Below, piece by piece: positions 26,281 to 35,084 of a stretch of 64,000 nt of DNA. A program made the translations under genes and the position numbers. The stretch is from Brevibacterium daeguense. GTDB lineage: Bacteria; Actinomycetota; Actinomycetes; Actinomycetales; Brevibacteriaceae. Below the pieces are notes generated by a model. The model was not told where the DNA came from, did not search any database, and was given only the letters and a program-made list of their open reading frames with translations. The stretch covers positions 1 to 64,000 of the forward strand of contig NZ_JAJTWW010000001.1 of assembly GCF_021729135.1 (NCBI RefSeq). The letters are read 5' to 3'. Position 1 is the stretch's first letter. Every line of letters begins with the position of its first letter.

Positions 26281-28769
26281 TGGCCCTGTTCGAACGCGCC
26301 GACTCCGGCCGCAGAGTCACCTGGTTCTCGATCCTCGGCCTCATCCTGATTCCCGTCGTCATCGCCGGCGGCTTCGTCTTCGCAACCTGGCAGGCCAACG
26401 ACCGACTCGACTCCGTGCGCGCCGCGATCGTCAACAACGACGAAGGCGCCGAGGTCGACGGCCGGCAGGTCCCGCTGGGACGCCAGCTGACGGCCGGCCT
26501 CGTCGACACCGAGGAGGACAACTTCGACTGGGTGCTGTCCGATGACGAGGACGCGGCTTCGGGCCTGGCCGCCGGCGACTATGCCGTCGTCATCACCATT
26601 CCCGAGGGCTTCTCCCGCGCGGTCATGTCCTCGGCCGGGGACGACCCGCTCCAGGCGCGGCAGGCGACGATCGACGTGGAATCCTCGCAGGTGTCGCCCG
26701 TCGCCGACGCCACGATCGGGCAGGCGATCGCGAACGCGGCACGCAACCGGTTCAACACCGAATTCACCGCCCAGTACATGGACGGCATCTACCTGGGCTT
26801 CAATGAGATGGGCGAGCAGTTCCGCGACGTCGCCGACGCTGCCGGGCAGCTCGACGAGGGCACGTCCCAGCTCGCCGAGGGCACCGGTGCGGCCGCCGCG
26901 GGAGCGGGGGAGCTGGCCCGGGGCATCGAGGAGCTCGATGCGGGATCCGGCCAGCTGACCGACGGCGCGGAGGGCCTGGCGACGGGGGCGTCCGAACTCG
27001 CCGACGGGACTCGCGGGCTCTCGGACGGAGCCGGGGAGCTCGCCGATGGTCTCGGACAGCTGGCCGACGGCACCGCCGAGCTGCCCGACCAGACCCGGCA
27101 GCTGGCAGACGGCGCCGGGCAGCTCTCCGAGGGGGTCGACGAGTACACCCGGGGAATGGACGAGCTTGTCCGACAGCTGAGCTCCTTCGGCGAAGGTGGT
27201 TCGGGGGACGACGCCGGCGGTTCGCCTGACGAGCTGATCGACGGCGTCGACGAGCTCGCCGACGGCTCCTCGGCACTGGCCGAGGGCATCGAGGGGATCA
27301 AGACAGGGCTGGGCCGGTACCAGCAGGAGCTGGCGGACCAGGCCGACGGGGCCGAGCGGCTCGCCGGTGCGCAGCCGGACCTCGACGGACTCGTGGAGGC
27401 CGGTTTGATGACCTCCCAGGAGGCCGAGGCGACCCGCAGCCGGATCTGCACCGCACCGGACGCTGGCGGGCAGCTTCCGGCGGAACAGTGCGAGCCGCTC
27501 GAACGCGTCTTCGCCGCCGGGCTGCTCGCGGGCACCGCCGGCGGCCTGGGTGGTGCCGCGGCGGGCCTCGATGCCGAGGATCCGAACACGGGAGAGTCCC
27601 TCACCTCAGGTCTGACCGCCCTCGCCGACGGTGCGCAGGTCCTGGACGAGGGAGTGAGCCGGCTCCGCGACGGACTGCAGGAGGGCCTCGGCGGTCTCGG
27701 TGAGCTGATGGACGGACTGGGCCAGTTCTCCGACCAGGCCGACGAGCTGCTCGACGGCTCGCAGCAGCTGCGGGAGGGCGCCTCGGGCATGGCCGACGGG
27801 ACGGACCAGCTGGCGGACGGAATGGGCGAGCTCAGCGAGGGGATCGGCGCCTCGGCCGACGGCGCGGATCAGCTGGCCGACGGCACCAGCCGGCTGGCCG
27901 ACGGCGCCGACCAGCTTGCGACCGGCGCCGGGGAGTTCAGCACGGGGCTGAGCCAGTACACCGATGGCGTCGGCCAGGTGGCGACCGGCACGGGAGACTT
28001 CGCGCTCGGCCTGGAGGAGCTCGACTCCGGCACGCAGGAGCTCGTCGAAGGCACGAGCCAGCTGGCCGACGGGCTCGAGGAGGGCGCGGACCAGGTGCCG
28101 TCCTACACCGCGCCCGAGCGGGATTCGCTCACCGAGGCCGTCGCGCAGCCGATCGCCGAGGACGAAGACCTGCTCAGCTCGATCTCGACGGCCTCGACCA
28201 TCGCACTGCTGCTCGTGATGACGCTCTGGCTGGGTGCGCTGATCACCTACACGGTGGTCCGGGCAGTGTCCGCCACCGCGCTGACCTCGTCGAAGTCCTC
28301 GTGGGCGATCCTGGCCCGGGGACTGCTCCCGGGCATCCTGGTGTCGCTCGTGCAGGCCGCAGGGCTGACGCTGCTGGCACAGATCGTGCTCGACCTGAAC
28401 TTCTTCGACCTCAACGCGCTGCTCATGCTCGGGCTGTTCGCCGGGGTCGTGTTCACGGTGGTCAACTTCGCGCTGGTCGCGTGGTTCGGGGGTGTCGGAC
28501 GGTTCATCTCGGTCATCCTTGTGGTGCTGGCCGTGGCAGGCCGGGCGCTGAGCGCGACTCCGGAGTTCTTCTCCGCGGTGCAGCCGTTGCTGCCGCTGAC
28601 GCCGGCGTTCCAGGGGGCGACGGCGATCGTGACGGGAGTTCCGGGACTCGGCGGGGCGTGGGGCGGCCTGCTCGGCTGGCTGATCCTGGGCCTGGGCGCG
28701 TCGATTATCGCGGTGGCCCGGAACCGGGTGCTGAAGCCGGGCCAGGTCAGCCGCCTGGCGCGCGGGTAG
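26280..28769 (+). CDS. YhgE/Pip-family membrane protein with ADG repeats
   Basis: An 829-residue protein of the YhgE/Pip (phage infection protein) family, with one N-terminal membrane helix (FSILGLILIPVVIAGGFVFA), a long extracytoplasmic region and five or six C-terminal membrane helices in the ABC-2 permease style. Residues about 195-610 are a long series of 7-residue repeats of the type QLADGxxxLADG, expected to form a helical stalk. The family ranges from phage receptor accessory proteins to ESX/type VII and lipid export partners. It is translated from the MMPL stop codon (TGATG), so the pair is co-made and under the TetR repressor. Substrate unknown. Confidence 0.85.
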   Translation: MALFERADSGRRVTWFSILGLILIPVVIAGGFVFATWQANDRLDSVRAAIVNNDEGAEVDGRQVPLGRQLTAGLVDTEEDNFDWVLSDDEDAASGLAAGDYAVVITIPEGFSRAVMSSAGDDPLQARQATIDVESSQVSPVADATIGQAIANAARNRFNTEFTAQYMDGIYLGFNEMGEQFRDVADAAGQLDEGTSQLAEGTGAAAAGAGELARGIEELDAGSGQLTDGAEGLATGASELADGTRGLSDGAGELADGLGQLADGTAELPDQTRQLADGAGQLSEGVDEYTRGMDELVRQLSSFGEGGSGDDAGGSPDELIDGVDELADGSSALAEGIEGIKTGLGRYQQELADQADGAERLAGAQPDLDGLVEAGLMTSQEAEATRSRICTAPDAGGQLPAEQCEPLERVFAAGLLAGTAGGLGGAAAGLDAEDPNTGESLTSGLTALADGAQVLDEGVSRLRDGLQEGLGGLGELMDGLGQFSDQADELLDGSQQLREGASGMADGTDQLADGMGELSEGIGASADGADQLADGTSRLADGADQLATGAGEFSTGLSQYTDGVGQVATGTGDFALGLEELDSGTQELVEGTSQLADGLEEGADQVPSYTAPERDSLTEAVAQPIAEDEDLLSSISTASTIALLLVMTLWLGALITYTVVRAVSATALTSSKSSWAILARGLLPGILVSLVQAAGLTLLAQIVLDLNFFDLNALLMLGLFAGVVFTVVNFALVAWFGGVGRFISVILVVLAVAGRALSATPEFFSAVQPLLPLTPAFQGATAIVTGVPGLGGAWGGLLGWLILGLGASIIAVARNRVLKPGQVSRLARG

Positions 28770-28784
28770 GGCGCTTATTCGATC

Positions 28785-28838
28785 TTGCGGTTACTGATCG
28801 CTGAAATTCCTGCAACTCCCAGCGATCAGTAACCGCAA
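28785..28838. repeat. Long palindrome, copy A
   Basis: TTGCGGTTACTGATCGCTG (28785-28803) and its exact complement CAGCGATCAGTAACCGCAA (28820-28838) form a 19-bp stem with a 16-nt loop. It lies between the YhgE-like stop and the convergent nuclease-like stop, and copy B lies upstream of the same gene in the same orientation. Confidence 0.9.
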
Positions 28839-28865
28839 CTTGGAGCTTATTCATGCGCTCGGCGG

Positions 28866-29774
28866 TCATCGCCGACCCCGACCCAAGTGTCTTCGGACGC
28901 TGTCGACCACATTGCGCGTCGGCGTTCTGCGAGTGACTCGGATGATGTGCCAGCCTGCTTCGGCCAGTGCCTCGTAGCGGCGAATATCGGTCTCCCACTG
29001 CCGCACATCAGTTCGATGGTGATCGCCCTCGTACTCCACCGCGAGCTTCTTCTCGACATAAGCCATGTCGGGGTGGACTGCGGAGCTGAGCCGCGGCAGC
29101 CAGACGGCCGGTTGAACTGATGGCTCCGGCAACCCGGCGTGAATCAACGCCCGGCGCAACTCGGTCTCCTTGGGCGAACCCGTGCCAGAGCGCGAGTCGA
29201 CCAGCGCCCTGCGAAGAACACTCCGACCAGCGAAGTGCTTGGTTCTCTCCAGGAATCGTGCGAGGTCGACGTGTCGGGCGTGGGGGCCGCCGTGCCAGTC
29301 GCCCATCAGCGCTTCCAGCACGACGATCGCGTTCTCGTGGTCGAGGTCGGGAGCGATCTGCGCCAGTGTGAACGGGATCGGAGTGACTCTGATGTCGAGA
29401 AGTTCTTCACTGACCAGATGGCGGGACCTGTGTCCGCGAATCCCGGTGATTCGCACCTGCGAGCCACTATTGGGCGTGGTGACTTGGACAGCATCAGGCA
29501 CACCTCGCGGAACCGGCAAGCCGTGCAGCACCGCCGCCGACCAGTGGCTGGCAACTGCGTCGGGGCGGAGGTCCTGGACGGCCGACACCGTCGTGTAGAC
29601 CTCTTTCCACCTGGAGTCGGCCCAGCTCGGAACCGCGCGGGCTTCACCGTCCCCGACGTAAGCGCCGGTGATGATGCGCCGAGCGCGACTGTCCTTCCGA
29701 AGTGCGTGATCAGTCACCTGATGATCAGATCGATCCCCGTATCGGAAGGTCGTGGGCAGGTGCTCGTACTTCAT
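28866..29774 (-). CDS. AbiEi/DUF559-like protein with a PD-(D/E)XK-type domain
   Basis: A 302-residue protein of a type common in actinobacteria: an N-terminal part resembling AbiEi antitoxins (ASHWSAAVLHGLPVP, then RHLVSEELLDIRVTPIPFTLAQIA) and a C-terminal DUF559/Vsr-like nuclease domain. The nuclease core reads SPKETELRRAL (helix glutamate), HPDMAYVEKKLAVEYEGDHHR (aspartate then ExK-like glutamate) and a QWETDIRRYEALAEAGWHIIRVT helix-strand. No toxin partner gene is adjacent. ATG at 29774 is chosen; a longer start up to 29852 would run into an inverted repeat, and RBS is weak for either. The gene is bracketed by two copies of a long palindrome. Function is unknown. Confidence 0.7.
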   Translation of the reverse strand: MKYEHLPTTFRYGDRSDHQVTDHALRKDSRARRIITGAYVGDGEARAVPSWADSRWKEVYTTVSAVQDLRPDAVASHWSAAVLHGLPVPRGVPDAVQVTTPNSGSQVRITGIRGHRSRHLVSEELLDIRVTPIPFTLAQIAPDLDHENAIVVLEALMGDWHGGPHARHVDLARFLERTKHFAGRSVLRRALVDSRSGTGSPKETELRRALIHAGLPEPSVQPAVWLPRLSSAVHPDMAYVEKKLAVEYEGDHHRTDVRQWETDIRRYEALAEAGWHIIRVTRRTPTRNVVDSVRRHLGRGRR

Positions 29775-29825
29775 GAGCCGTGACGATAATGTCCGCCGAC
29801 TCGGCACAGGTGCGCCTGGCCGAAG

Positions 29826-29886
29826 CTGTGGACAGGGACACCTCATCCCCACCAGCAGGCTCCCGACGATTCCGGGCCGTCCACAG
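29826..29886. promoter_or_regulatory. 8-bp inverted repeat upstream of the nuclease-like gene
   Basis: CTGTGGAC (29826-29833) and GTCCACAG (29879-29886) face each other across 45 bp, 50-110 bp before the start codon. Each resembles a DnaA-box core (TGTCCACAG type). They may be operator half-sites. Confidence 0.45.
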
Positions 29887-29953
29887 GTGCGGATGCTGCC
29901 GATTCTGGTGCGGCTGAAGGGGCGGCCGAACTTGAGGGGTGGCTGCGGAACTC

Positions 29954-30005
29954 TGCGGTTACTGATCGCTGAAAGGAGAGGATTTTCCGACGATCAGTAA
30001 CCGCA
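29954..30005. repeat. Long palindrome, copy B
   Basis: TGCGGTTACTGATCG (29954-29968) and CGATCAGTAACCGCA (29991-30005) form a perfect 15-bp stem with a 22-nt loop. The left arm plus CTGAAA is identical to copy A; the loop sequences differ. It lies upstream of the nuclease-like gene, in the same orientation as copy A. Confidence 0.9.
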
Positions 30006-30013
30006 AGTTGGTC

Positions 30014-30079
30014 CTGCCGCCCGCGGGCTATGTGACTGCCGCCCGCGGGCTACGTGGCTGCCGCCCGCGGTCTACGTTG
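30014..30079. repeat. 22-bp tandem repeat, three units
   Basis: Three head-to-tail 22-bp units starting CTGCCGCCCGCGG at 30014, 30036 and 30058, with the third diverged. Each contains the palindrome CCCGCGG(G). The array overlaps the last codons of the membrane protein gene. Confidence 0.8.
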
Positions 30080-30965
30080 CTGTGGCGCGGCCTTCGCGGG
30101 CAGCGGGGTCGGGCTCGACGACTCGGGAGCGCACCAACCCCAGCGCCCATACGCCCGCTGCTCCGATGGCCAGCAGCATGACTGCGTAGCCGATCGCCTG
30201 GGGGCTGGTCCAGCTGATCGCCTCGCCGTGCCGGAGCAGAGCGATCACCTGGAGCACGAAGAAGGCCACCGCGGTGAGTCCGACGGGGCGCACCGCGTCG
30301 GCATCACCGCTCAGCTGACCCTGTCCGGCCGCCCAGCCGAGTCCGACCAGCCACGCGCCGACAGCCCTGCCCGTGAGCTCAGTCAGCTCCCACGGCCACA
30401 GCACTGCTGCGCTCAGCGGCGCCACCAGGAGGGCGACTCCCAACACCATCAGCACGATGGCGATCGCCACCAGGAGCACCCGGAGGCCGGGGGGAAGCGG
30501 CAGCCGGACAATTGTCACGACCTCCGCTGCGGGCCGGCGCACCCGCGTCTGCACCCAGCTGAGGACCAGCATCGCGACCGGCACGAAAGCATAGATCCCC
30601 AACCAGATCCAGGTGGCGAGGTGAGCGAGCGGCGGGAACTCGCCGCCCACATGAAAGCGGTCGAGGTGGAGCAGGGTCACTCCGAGTATCAGAGTGGTGA
30701 AGACGAACACCGGCCAGACGGCCAACTGAGCCCGGTCCCAGCTCGCCGAGCGTGCACCCGCCACTTCCAGCACCGCGCTCGCCCAGTACGACGCGCCCAG
30801 GAAGACCGCGGTCATCGGCGGGTTGACCGTCCAGGCGAACCAGTCCGCCGTGCGCAGCGGGAACACGAACAGCTCCACTCCGGCGAGGAACACCAGCACA
30901 GCGGCGATGTACAGCAGCCAGCGCATCGGCGGGATCAGAGGGGTCAGCTCGATTCGGGTTGTCAT
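30072..30965 (-). CDS. Polytopic membrane protein of the UBP/flavoprotein locus
   Basis: A 297-residue membrane protein with about eight hydrophobic segments and short loops, beginning [21 protein letters not shown] do not recognise a named family. The first half ([20 protein letters not shown], then [19 protein letters not shown]) and second half ([19 protein letters not shown], then [19 protein letters not shown]) are similar: each has an aromatic-Pro motif and a Trp-rich loop, which suggests an internal repeat. The start overlaps the stop of the upstream flavoprotein (ATGA), so the two are made together. It could supply electrons or anchor that enzyme, but nothing in the sequence shows a cofactor. 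Confidence 0.75.
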   Translation of the reverse strand: MTTRIELTPLIPPMRWLLYIAAVLVFLAGVELFVFPLRTADWFAWTVNPPMTAVFLGASYWASAVLEVAGARSASWDRAQLAVWPVFVFTTLILGVTLLHLDRFHVGGEFPPLAHLATWIWLGIYAFVPVAMLVLSWVQTRVRRPAAEVVTIVRLPLPPGLRVLLVAIAIVLMVLGVALLVAPLSAAVLWPWELTELTGRAVGAWLVGLGWAAGQGQLSGDADAVRPVGLTAVAFFVLQVIALLRHGEAISWTSPQAIGYAVMLLAIGAAGVWALGLVRSRVVEPDPAAREGRATAT

Positions 30966-32710
30966 CGTCCGTCGCCCCTCCGCTTTCGGCCCGGCGGTTC
31001 GTCGTGCCGTTCGCGGGCCGGATCGGCAGCTGAATCCGCGGCAAGGCGGCTGTGCAGCATCGAGACCACCGTGGCTCCGTCGCCGACCGCAGTCGCCACC
31101 CTCTTGAGCGACCCCTCGCGCACGTCGCCGATCGCGAACACGTTCGGAACGCTGGTCTCCAGCGGCAGCGGCATCCGGCTCGGCACCAGCGTTCCGATGC
31201 CCCGGTCTTCCCAGCCGGCGCCGGTGCAGATGAAGCCCGCATCGTCCCGATGCACGATCTCGGGCAGCCACGCGGTGCGCGGCACCGATCCGATCAGCAC
31301 GAACAGGCCGCCGGCCGCAAGCTCTTCGTCGGCCGCCCCCGTCGTGGCCACGCGGACCGCGGCGAGGAACCCGTCCTCCTCGCGCACACCCGCGACCGAG
31401 GTGCTCACCCGGATCGTGACGTTCCGCGTCGCCTTGAGCTGGGCGATCAGGTAGTCGGACATGGTGACGACCAGCGTAGGCCCGCGCACCAGCAGCGTCA
31501 CGTGCTTGGCGTAGCGAGCGAGGTGGAGCACCGCCTGCCCCGCCGAATTGCCACCGCCGACGACGCACACATCCTTGCCGATCATCGAGGGCGCCTCGGA
31601 GACGGTCGCGCCGTAGAAGACCCCGCGGCCGATCATCCCCTCAACCTCCGGAATCCCGAGGCGGCGATAGTTCACCCCGGTGGCGATGACGACGGTGCGG
31701 GCCCGCACCTCACTGCCGTCGGAGATGCGCAGGGTTCGGATGCCACCGTCGACCCCGAGCCCTTCCACCCTGCGCATGAACAGGAAGTCGGTGCCGAAGG
31801 TCCAGGCCTGCTGGAAGGCGCGGTACGCCAGATGAGCGCCGCTGACGCCTCGGGAGAAGCCCGGATAGTTGCGGATCAGCGAGCTGGTGCCGGCTTGGCC
31901 GCCCACGGCCTCCTCCTCGACCATGAGAGTCGAGATCCCCTCCGAGGCGGCGTAGACCGCGGTTGCCAGGCCGGCCGGACCGCCGCCGACGATCACCAGG
32001 TCGAAGACCTTGTCGGCCGGGGGCGGGCGGGTGACTGCCAGCGCCTGCGCCACCTCGAGGTCGCTGGGATTCTGGAGCACCGTCGGCGTCGGGGTGAACT
32101 CCAGCACCAGGACCGGCAGCTCGGGGTCGTGCAGTCCGAGGCTCCGCAGCGTCTGCTGGGCGTCCTCGGAATCGACCGGGTTGAACGCGACCGGGAAGTG
32201 GTTGCGGATCAGGGAGTCGCGCAGCAGGTGGGTGCGCTCGTCGCGCAGCTCGCCGATCAGGCGGACCGGCTGGTACTCGCCGCCCTGCGCGAGGTGCCAG
32301 TCGTCGAGGATGTCGGTGATGGCGCCGTGGAACTCCTCGTCGCGCGGACGCTCCGGCCGGATGGCCAGGAAATCGGCGTGGCCTTGGGCCAGGGCCCGGA
32401 AGATCGTGGGGGCGCTGGCAAAGTCTCCCCAGGTGGCGATGACCCCGCGCTTGGCCGCAGGGTGGTAGCCGTAGGCCCGCCGCAGGAAGTCGAGGCCCTC
32501 CCGGTCGCCCGGACCGTAGCAGCCGAGGATGAGCGCCACCGGCCTGCTCCAACGCCTGAGCCCTTCGAGCACCGCGCGCCCGTGGGCGCGGCTGGCGCAC
32601 TCCAGGACCTCGTAGTCAGCACCGTATCTCCGACGCATCTCGTCGGCCAGAATGCGCCGCGAGGTCGGATCAGTCGTGGCCAGCAGGATGACCGGCACCG
32701 AGCGTTCCAT
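30962..32710 (-). CDS. Receiver-like/thioredoxin-reductase-like flavoprotein
   Basis: A 582-residue fusion. Residues 1-130 resemble a response-regulator receiver domain ([21 protein letters not shown], then [13 protein letters not shown]). A thioredoxin-like region follows (about 155-235, [19 protein letters not shown]), then a thioredoxin-reductase-type part from residue 245: [20 protein letters not shown] for [15 protein letters not shown] for NAD(P)H, and NVFAIGDV near the end. Where thioredoxin reductase has CATC, this protein has [11 protein letters not shown], without cysteines, so it cannot do dithiol exchange at that site. It is divergent from a UBP-type zinc finger gene and coupled to a membrane protein gene. 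Confidence 0.85.
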   Translation of the reverse strand: MERSVPVILLATTDPTSRRILADEMRRRYGADYEVLECASRAHGRAVLEGLRRWSRPVALILGCYGPGDREGLDFLRRAYGYHPAAKRGVIATWGDFASAPTIFRALAQGHADFLAIRPERPRDEEFHGAITDILDDWHLAQGGEYQPVRLIGELRDERTHLLRDSLIRNHFPVAFNPVDSEDAQQTLRSLGLHDPELPVLVLEFTPTPTVLQNPSDLEVAQALAVTRPPPADKVFDLVIVGGGPAGLATAVYAASEGISTLMVEEEAVGGQAGTSSLIRNYPGFSRGVSGAHLAYRAFQQAWTFGTDFLFMRRVEGLGVDGGIRTLRISDGSEVRARTVVIATGVNYRRLGIPEVEGMIGRGVFYGATVSEAPSMIGKDVCVVGGGNSAGQAVLHLARYAKHVTLLVRGPTLVVTMSDYLIAQLKATRNVTIRVSTSVAGVREEDGFLAAVRVATTGAADEELAAGGLFVLIGSVPRTAWLPEIVHRDDAGFICTGAGWEDRGIGTLVPSRMPLPLETSVPNVFAIGDVREGSLKRVATAVGDGATVVSMLHSRLAADSAADPARERHDEPPGRKRRGDGR

Positions 32711-32731
32711 GAGCTTCTTCCGAGCGAACCC

Positions 32732-32794
32732 CTAGTCGGGGTCGAGGACGATGAAGCGCATGGCGCGGTCGGATTCCTGGCCTTCCACAGCCAT
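32732..32794 (-). CDS. Possible 20-residue small protein upstream of the flavoprotein
   Basis: An ATG-TAG reading frame encoding MAVEGQESDRAMRFIVLDPD, with GGAGG 7-11 bases before the ATG, ending 21 bp before the flavoprotein start. The good ribosome binding site and position suggest a leader peptide or small protein translated ahead of the flavoprotein. The end IVLDPD resembles the first strand of a receiver domain, so it may instead be the broken-off original start of that gene. Confidence 0.4.
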   Translation of the reverse strand: MAVEGQESDRAMRFIVLDPD

Positions 32795-33078
32795 CTCACA
32801 CCTCCGGTCTGACTGGGGGGCTGGGAGCCAAGGGGCTGGAGCCTTGAAGCTGAAGTCAGATGGCTGAAGCCGAGGAGCTGGAATCGTCTGCCACCATGAT
32901 CCGCCCGGCGCGACGGCAGGTCAATAGAATTCCCGGTCCTTCCGCGCGGGCCTGTTCTCCTTTCCGCCCGCGCATGCCCTCCCTTCTGCCCGCACAGGCC
33001 CTCCCTTCCGCACGGGTGCGCATTCTGCCAGAATGGCGTCCCCGGGAGCCTCCGGGCGAGGGCACGCAGGGAGCTTCG
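32795..33078. other. Divergent spacer between flavoprotein and UBP gene
   Basis: Noncoding, with pyrimidine-rich imperfect repeats around 32940-33020 (TTCCGCCCGCGC, TTCTGCCCGCAC, TTCCGCACGGG). TAGAAT at 32925-32930 is a possible -10 for the plus-strand UBP gene. No clear operator. Confidence 0.35.
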
Positions 33079-33444
33079 ATGGACGATCACATCCGCCGCG
33101 GCATCAGCCTCACCGCCGTGCCGAGCGGCACCGGCTGCGTGGAATGCCTGAGCGGCGCCGAACCGGGCTGGTGGTTCCACCTCCGCCGGTGCGCCGAGTG
33201 CGGTCACATCGGCTGCTGCGATTCGTCGCCGTCTCAGCACGCCAGCGCCCACGCGCTGACCGCTGGCCATCCCGTCATCACGTCGTTCGAGCCGGAGGAG
33301 GACTGGTTCTACGACTTGACGACCCAGCAGACCTTCGACGGTCCGCGGCTGCCGGATCCGCAGTCCCGACCGTGGAATCAGCCGTCGCCCGGTCCGGAGG
33401 GCAAGGTGCCGAAGGACTGGAAGCGCCACCTGCACCGTGCGTGA
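33079..33444 (+). CDS. UBP-type zinc finger protein
   Basis: A 121-residue protein that is almost entirely one UBP-type zinc finger, the domain that binds the C-terminal Gly-Gly of ubiquitin in eukaryotic deubiquitinases. Zinc ligands: CVEC near residue 19, CAEC near residue 38, GCCD, and the histidine series SQHASAHALTAGH. WWFHLRRC and WFYDL aromatic positions match the domain. Bacterial copies are usually found beside thioredoxin-reductase-like flavoproteins, as here. No ubiquitin-like protein is visible in the window. ATG at 33079 after GGGAGC; longer starts lie in repeat DNA. The ligand in bacteria is not known to me. Confidence 0.85.
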   Translation: MDDHIRRGISLTAVPSGTGCVECLSGAEPGWWFHLRRCAECGHIGCCDSSPSQHASAHALTAGHPVITSFEPEEDWFYDLTTQQTFDGPRLPDPQSRPWNQPSPGPEGKVPKDWKRHLHRA

Positions 33445-33518
33445 CGATATGTGTCGTCCCGTGACAAGGATTGACACGCGCACGCTCCGGAGCTGCTCCC
33501 GCGTGTGATCCTCCTCGC

Positions 33519-35084
33519 ATGAGCCCAGATTCCCGGAGCGCCGCCACGGCTGCACCGACAGACCTGACAGCCTCGACAACTCGGACAGCTTCGGCAAGCC
33601 CGCCTGCATCGACAGGCCCGACATCCCCTGATGCCACCTCCCAGCCCGACATCCGCACCCAGCGGCGGTCGATGCTCGCGAGCGTCACCGGCCAGCTCCT
33701 CGAGTGGTACGAGTGGAGCGCCTACGCGGTGTTCGCCCCCTTCATCGCCGGAGCGCTCTTCAACCCCGACAACCCGGTCTCCGCGCTGCTCGGCACCTTC
33801 GGCGTGTTCGCGATCGGCTTCCTGTTCCGACCGCTGGGTGGGATCGTGTTCGGCCGGATCGCCGATCGCCGTGGGCGCCGGTTCGTCCTCGTCACCACGA
33901 TGCTGATGATGGCGGGCGGCTCCGTGCTGATCGGCCTGCTGCCGACATTCGAGTCGATCGGCGTCCTCGCCTCGATCCTGCTGCTGCTCGCCCGCGTGAT
34001 CCAAGGCTTCGCCCACGGCGGCGAGTCGGCGACGGCGAACTCCTACATCGCGGAGATCGCCCCGGCTCGCAGCCGCGGCCTCTGGGGATCGACGGTGTTC
34101 ATGACGATCTTCGCGGGCGCCTTCATCGCGTTCGTCGTCGGCGGCATCATCACGTCCTCCTTCTCCGAGGCGGAAGTCCAGTCGTGGGCCTGGCGGATCC
34201 CGTTCCTGCTCGGCGCGCTCCTCGCTCTCGTCGCCCTCTGGCTGCGGGTGGGAATGGTCGAGTCGCAGGTGTTCCAGCAGGACGAGGAGTCCCCGGCCGT
34301 CGCGGCCACCTCCGCCCACGGTGCCCTCGCCGAGGCGCCCGCCGGCCGGTCCGCCTCCGCGCCCGCTGGCCGGTCTGCCTCCGCGCCCGCCAACCGGTCG
34401 GCTCTCGCCGGGGCTCCCGCCGGCTCCTCGGGACCGGCTCGCATCCCGCATCGCGGACTCGGCGCCGAATCGTTTTCACCGGACACCCTCAAGCCGCTGA
34501 GCACGCCGCTGTCCATCGTGCTGATCTTCTTCCTCGTGTCCGGCGTGGCCGCGAGCAACTACACCTGGACCTCGTACGTCTCCACCTACGCCGTGACCCA
34601 GGAGGGTATGGACGCCTCCGGCGCCTACTGGGCCCTGGTCGCCGCGCTCGTCGTCGGGCTGGCGGCCCTGCCGTTCTGGGGTGCGGTGTCGGACCGGGTG
34701 GGTCGCAAGCCGGTGCTCATCACCTTCGCCGTCGGCGTCATGGTGACGCAGTTCCCGCTCATGTCCTTCATCGACGAGCGTCCGTGGACCCTGTTCGTCG
34801 CGACGTCCGTGGCACTGTTCGTGCTGTCGGCGGGTGCGGCACTGCTCGCCTCGGTGATGGCGGAGACCTTCCCGACTGCGGCGCGCACGGCCAACATCGG
34901 CCTGGCGTACTCGCTCGCGACTGCGGTCTTCGGCGGCACGACGCCCTACGTCAATCAGCTGGCGGCGTCCCAGGGTGTTCCCTGGGCTTCGAATCTGTTC
35001 ATCGTGTTCGCGGCCGCGCTGGCCCTCTGGGCCGCGTTCCGCCTGCCCGAGCGGAAAGGCATCGACCTCACGATCGTGCGGTAG
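33519..35084 (+). CDS. MFS transporter (metabolite:H+ symporter type)
   Basis: A 521-residue major-facilitator transporter of the MHS subgroup (ProP/KgtP-like). The signatures are LLEWYEWSAYAVFAPF in helix 1, GRIADRRGRRFVL between helices 2 and 3, ARVIQGFAHGGESATANSYIAE for helices 4-5, and the mirrored WGAVSDRVGRKPVL in the second half. About 12 helices in all. The central cytoplasmic loop (residues about 265-320) is an expanded low-complexity stretch built from 8-residue repeats (AGRSASAP). ATG at 33519 is preferred over a TTG at 33471. It overlaps the convergent flavoprotein gene by 17 bp. Substrates of the group are organic acids or osmolytes; none can be assigned. Confidence 0.87.
   Translation: MSPDSRSAATAAPTDLTASTTRTASASPPASTGPTSPDATSQPDIRTQRRSMLASVTGQLLEWYEWSAYAVFAPFIAGALFNPDNPVSALLGTFGVFAIGFLFRPLGGIVFGRIADRRGRRFVLVTTMLMMAGGSVLIGLLPTFESIGVLASILLLLARVIQGFAHGGESATANSYIAEIAPARSRGLWGSTVFMTIFAGAFIAFVVGGIITSSFSEAEVQSWAWRIPFLLGALLALVALWLRVGMVESQVFQQDEESPAVAATSAHGALAEAPAGRSASAPAGRSASAPANRSALAGAPAGSSGPARIPHRGLGAESFSPDTLKPLSTPLSIVLIFFLVSGVAASNYTWTSYVSTYAVTQEGMDASGAYWALVAALVVGLAALPFWGAVSDRVGRKPVLITFAVGVMVTQFPLMSFIDERPWTLFVATSVALFVLSAGAALLASVMAETFPTAARTANIGLAYSLATAVFGGTTPYVNQLAASQGVPWASNLFIVFAAALALWAAFRLPERKGIDLTIVR
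34341..34412. repeat. 24-bp repeat inside the MFS loop
   Basis: Two near-identical 24-bp units (34341-34364, 34365-34388) and a degenerate third (34389-34412) encode AGRSASAP-type residues in the central cytoplasmic loop, an in-frame expansion that should be tolerated there. Confidence 0.75.

Noticed and set aside
28866..29774. AbiE-type toxin-antitoxin pair
   Set aside because: The AbiEi-like half is present but no AbiEii-type nucleotidyltransferase gene is adjacent on either side.
32860..33078. Extended N terminus of the UBP protein (73 extra residues)
   Set aside because: The added residues come from repeat-like pyrimidine-rich DNA, and the ATG at 33079 gives a normal-length domain.
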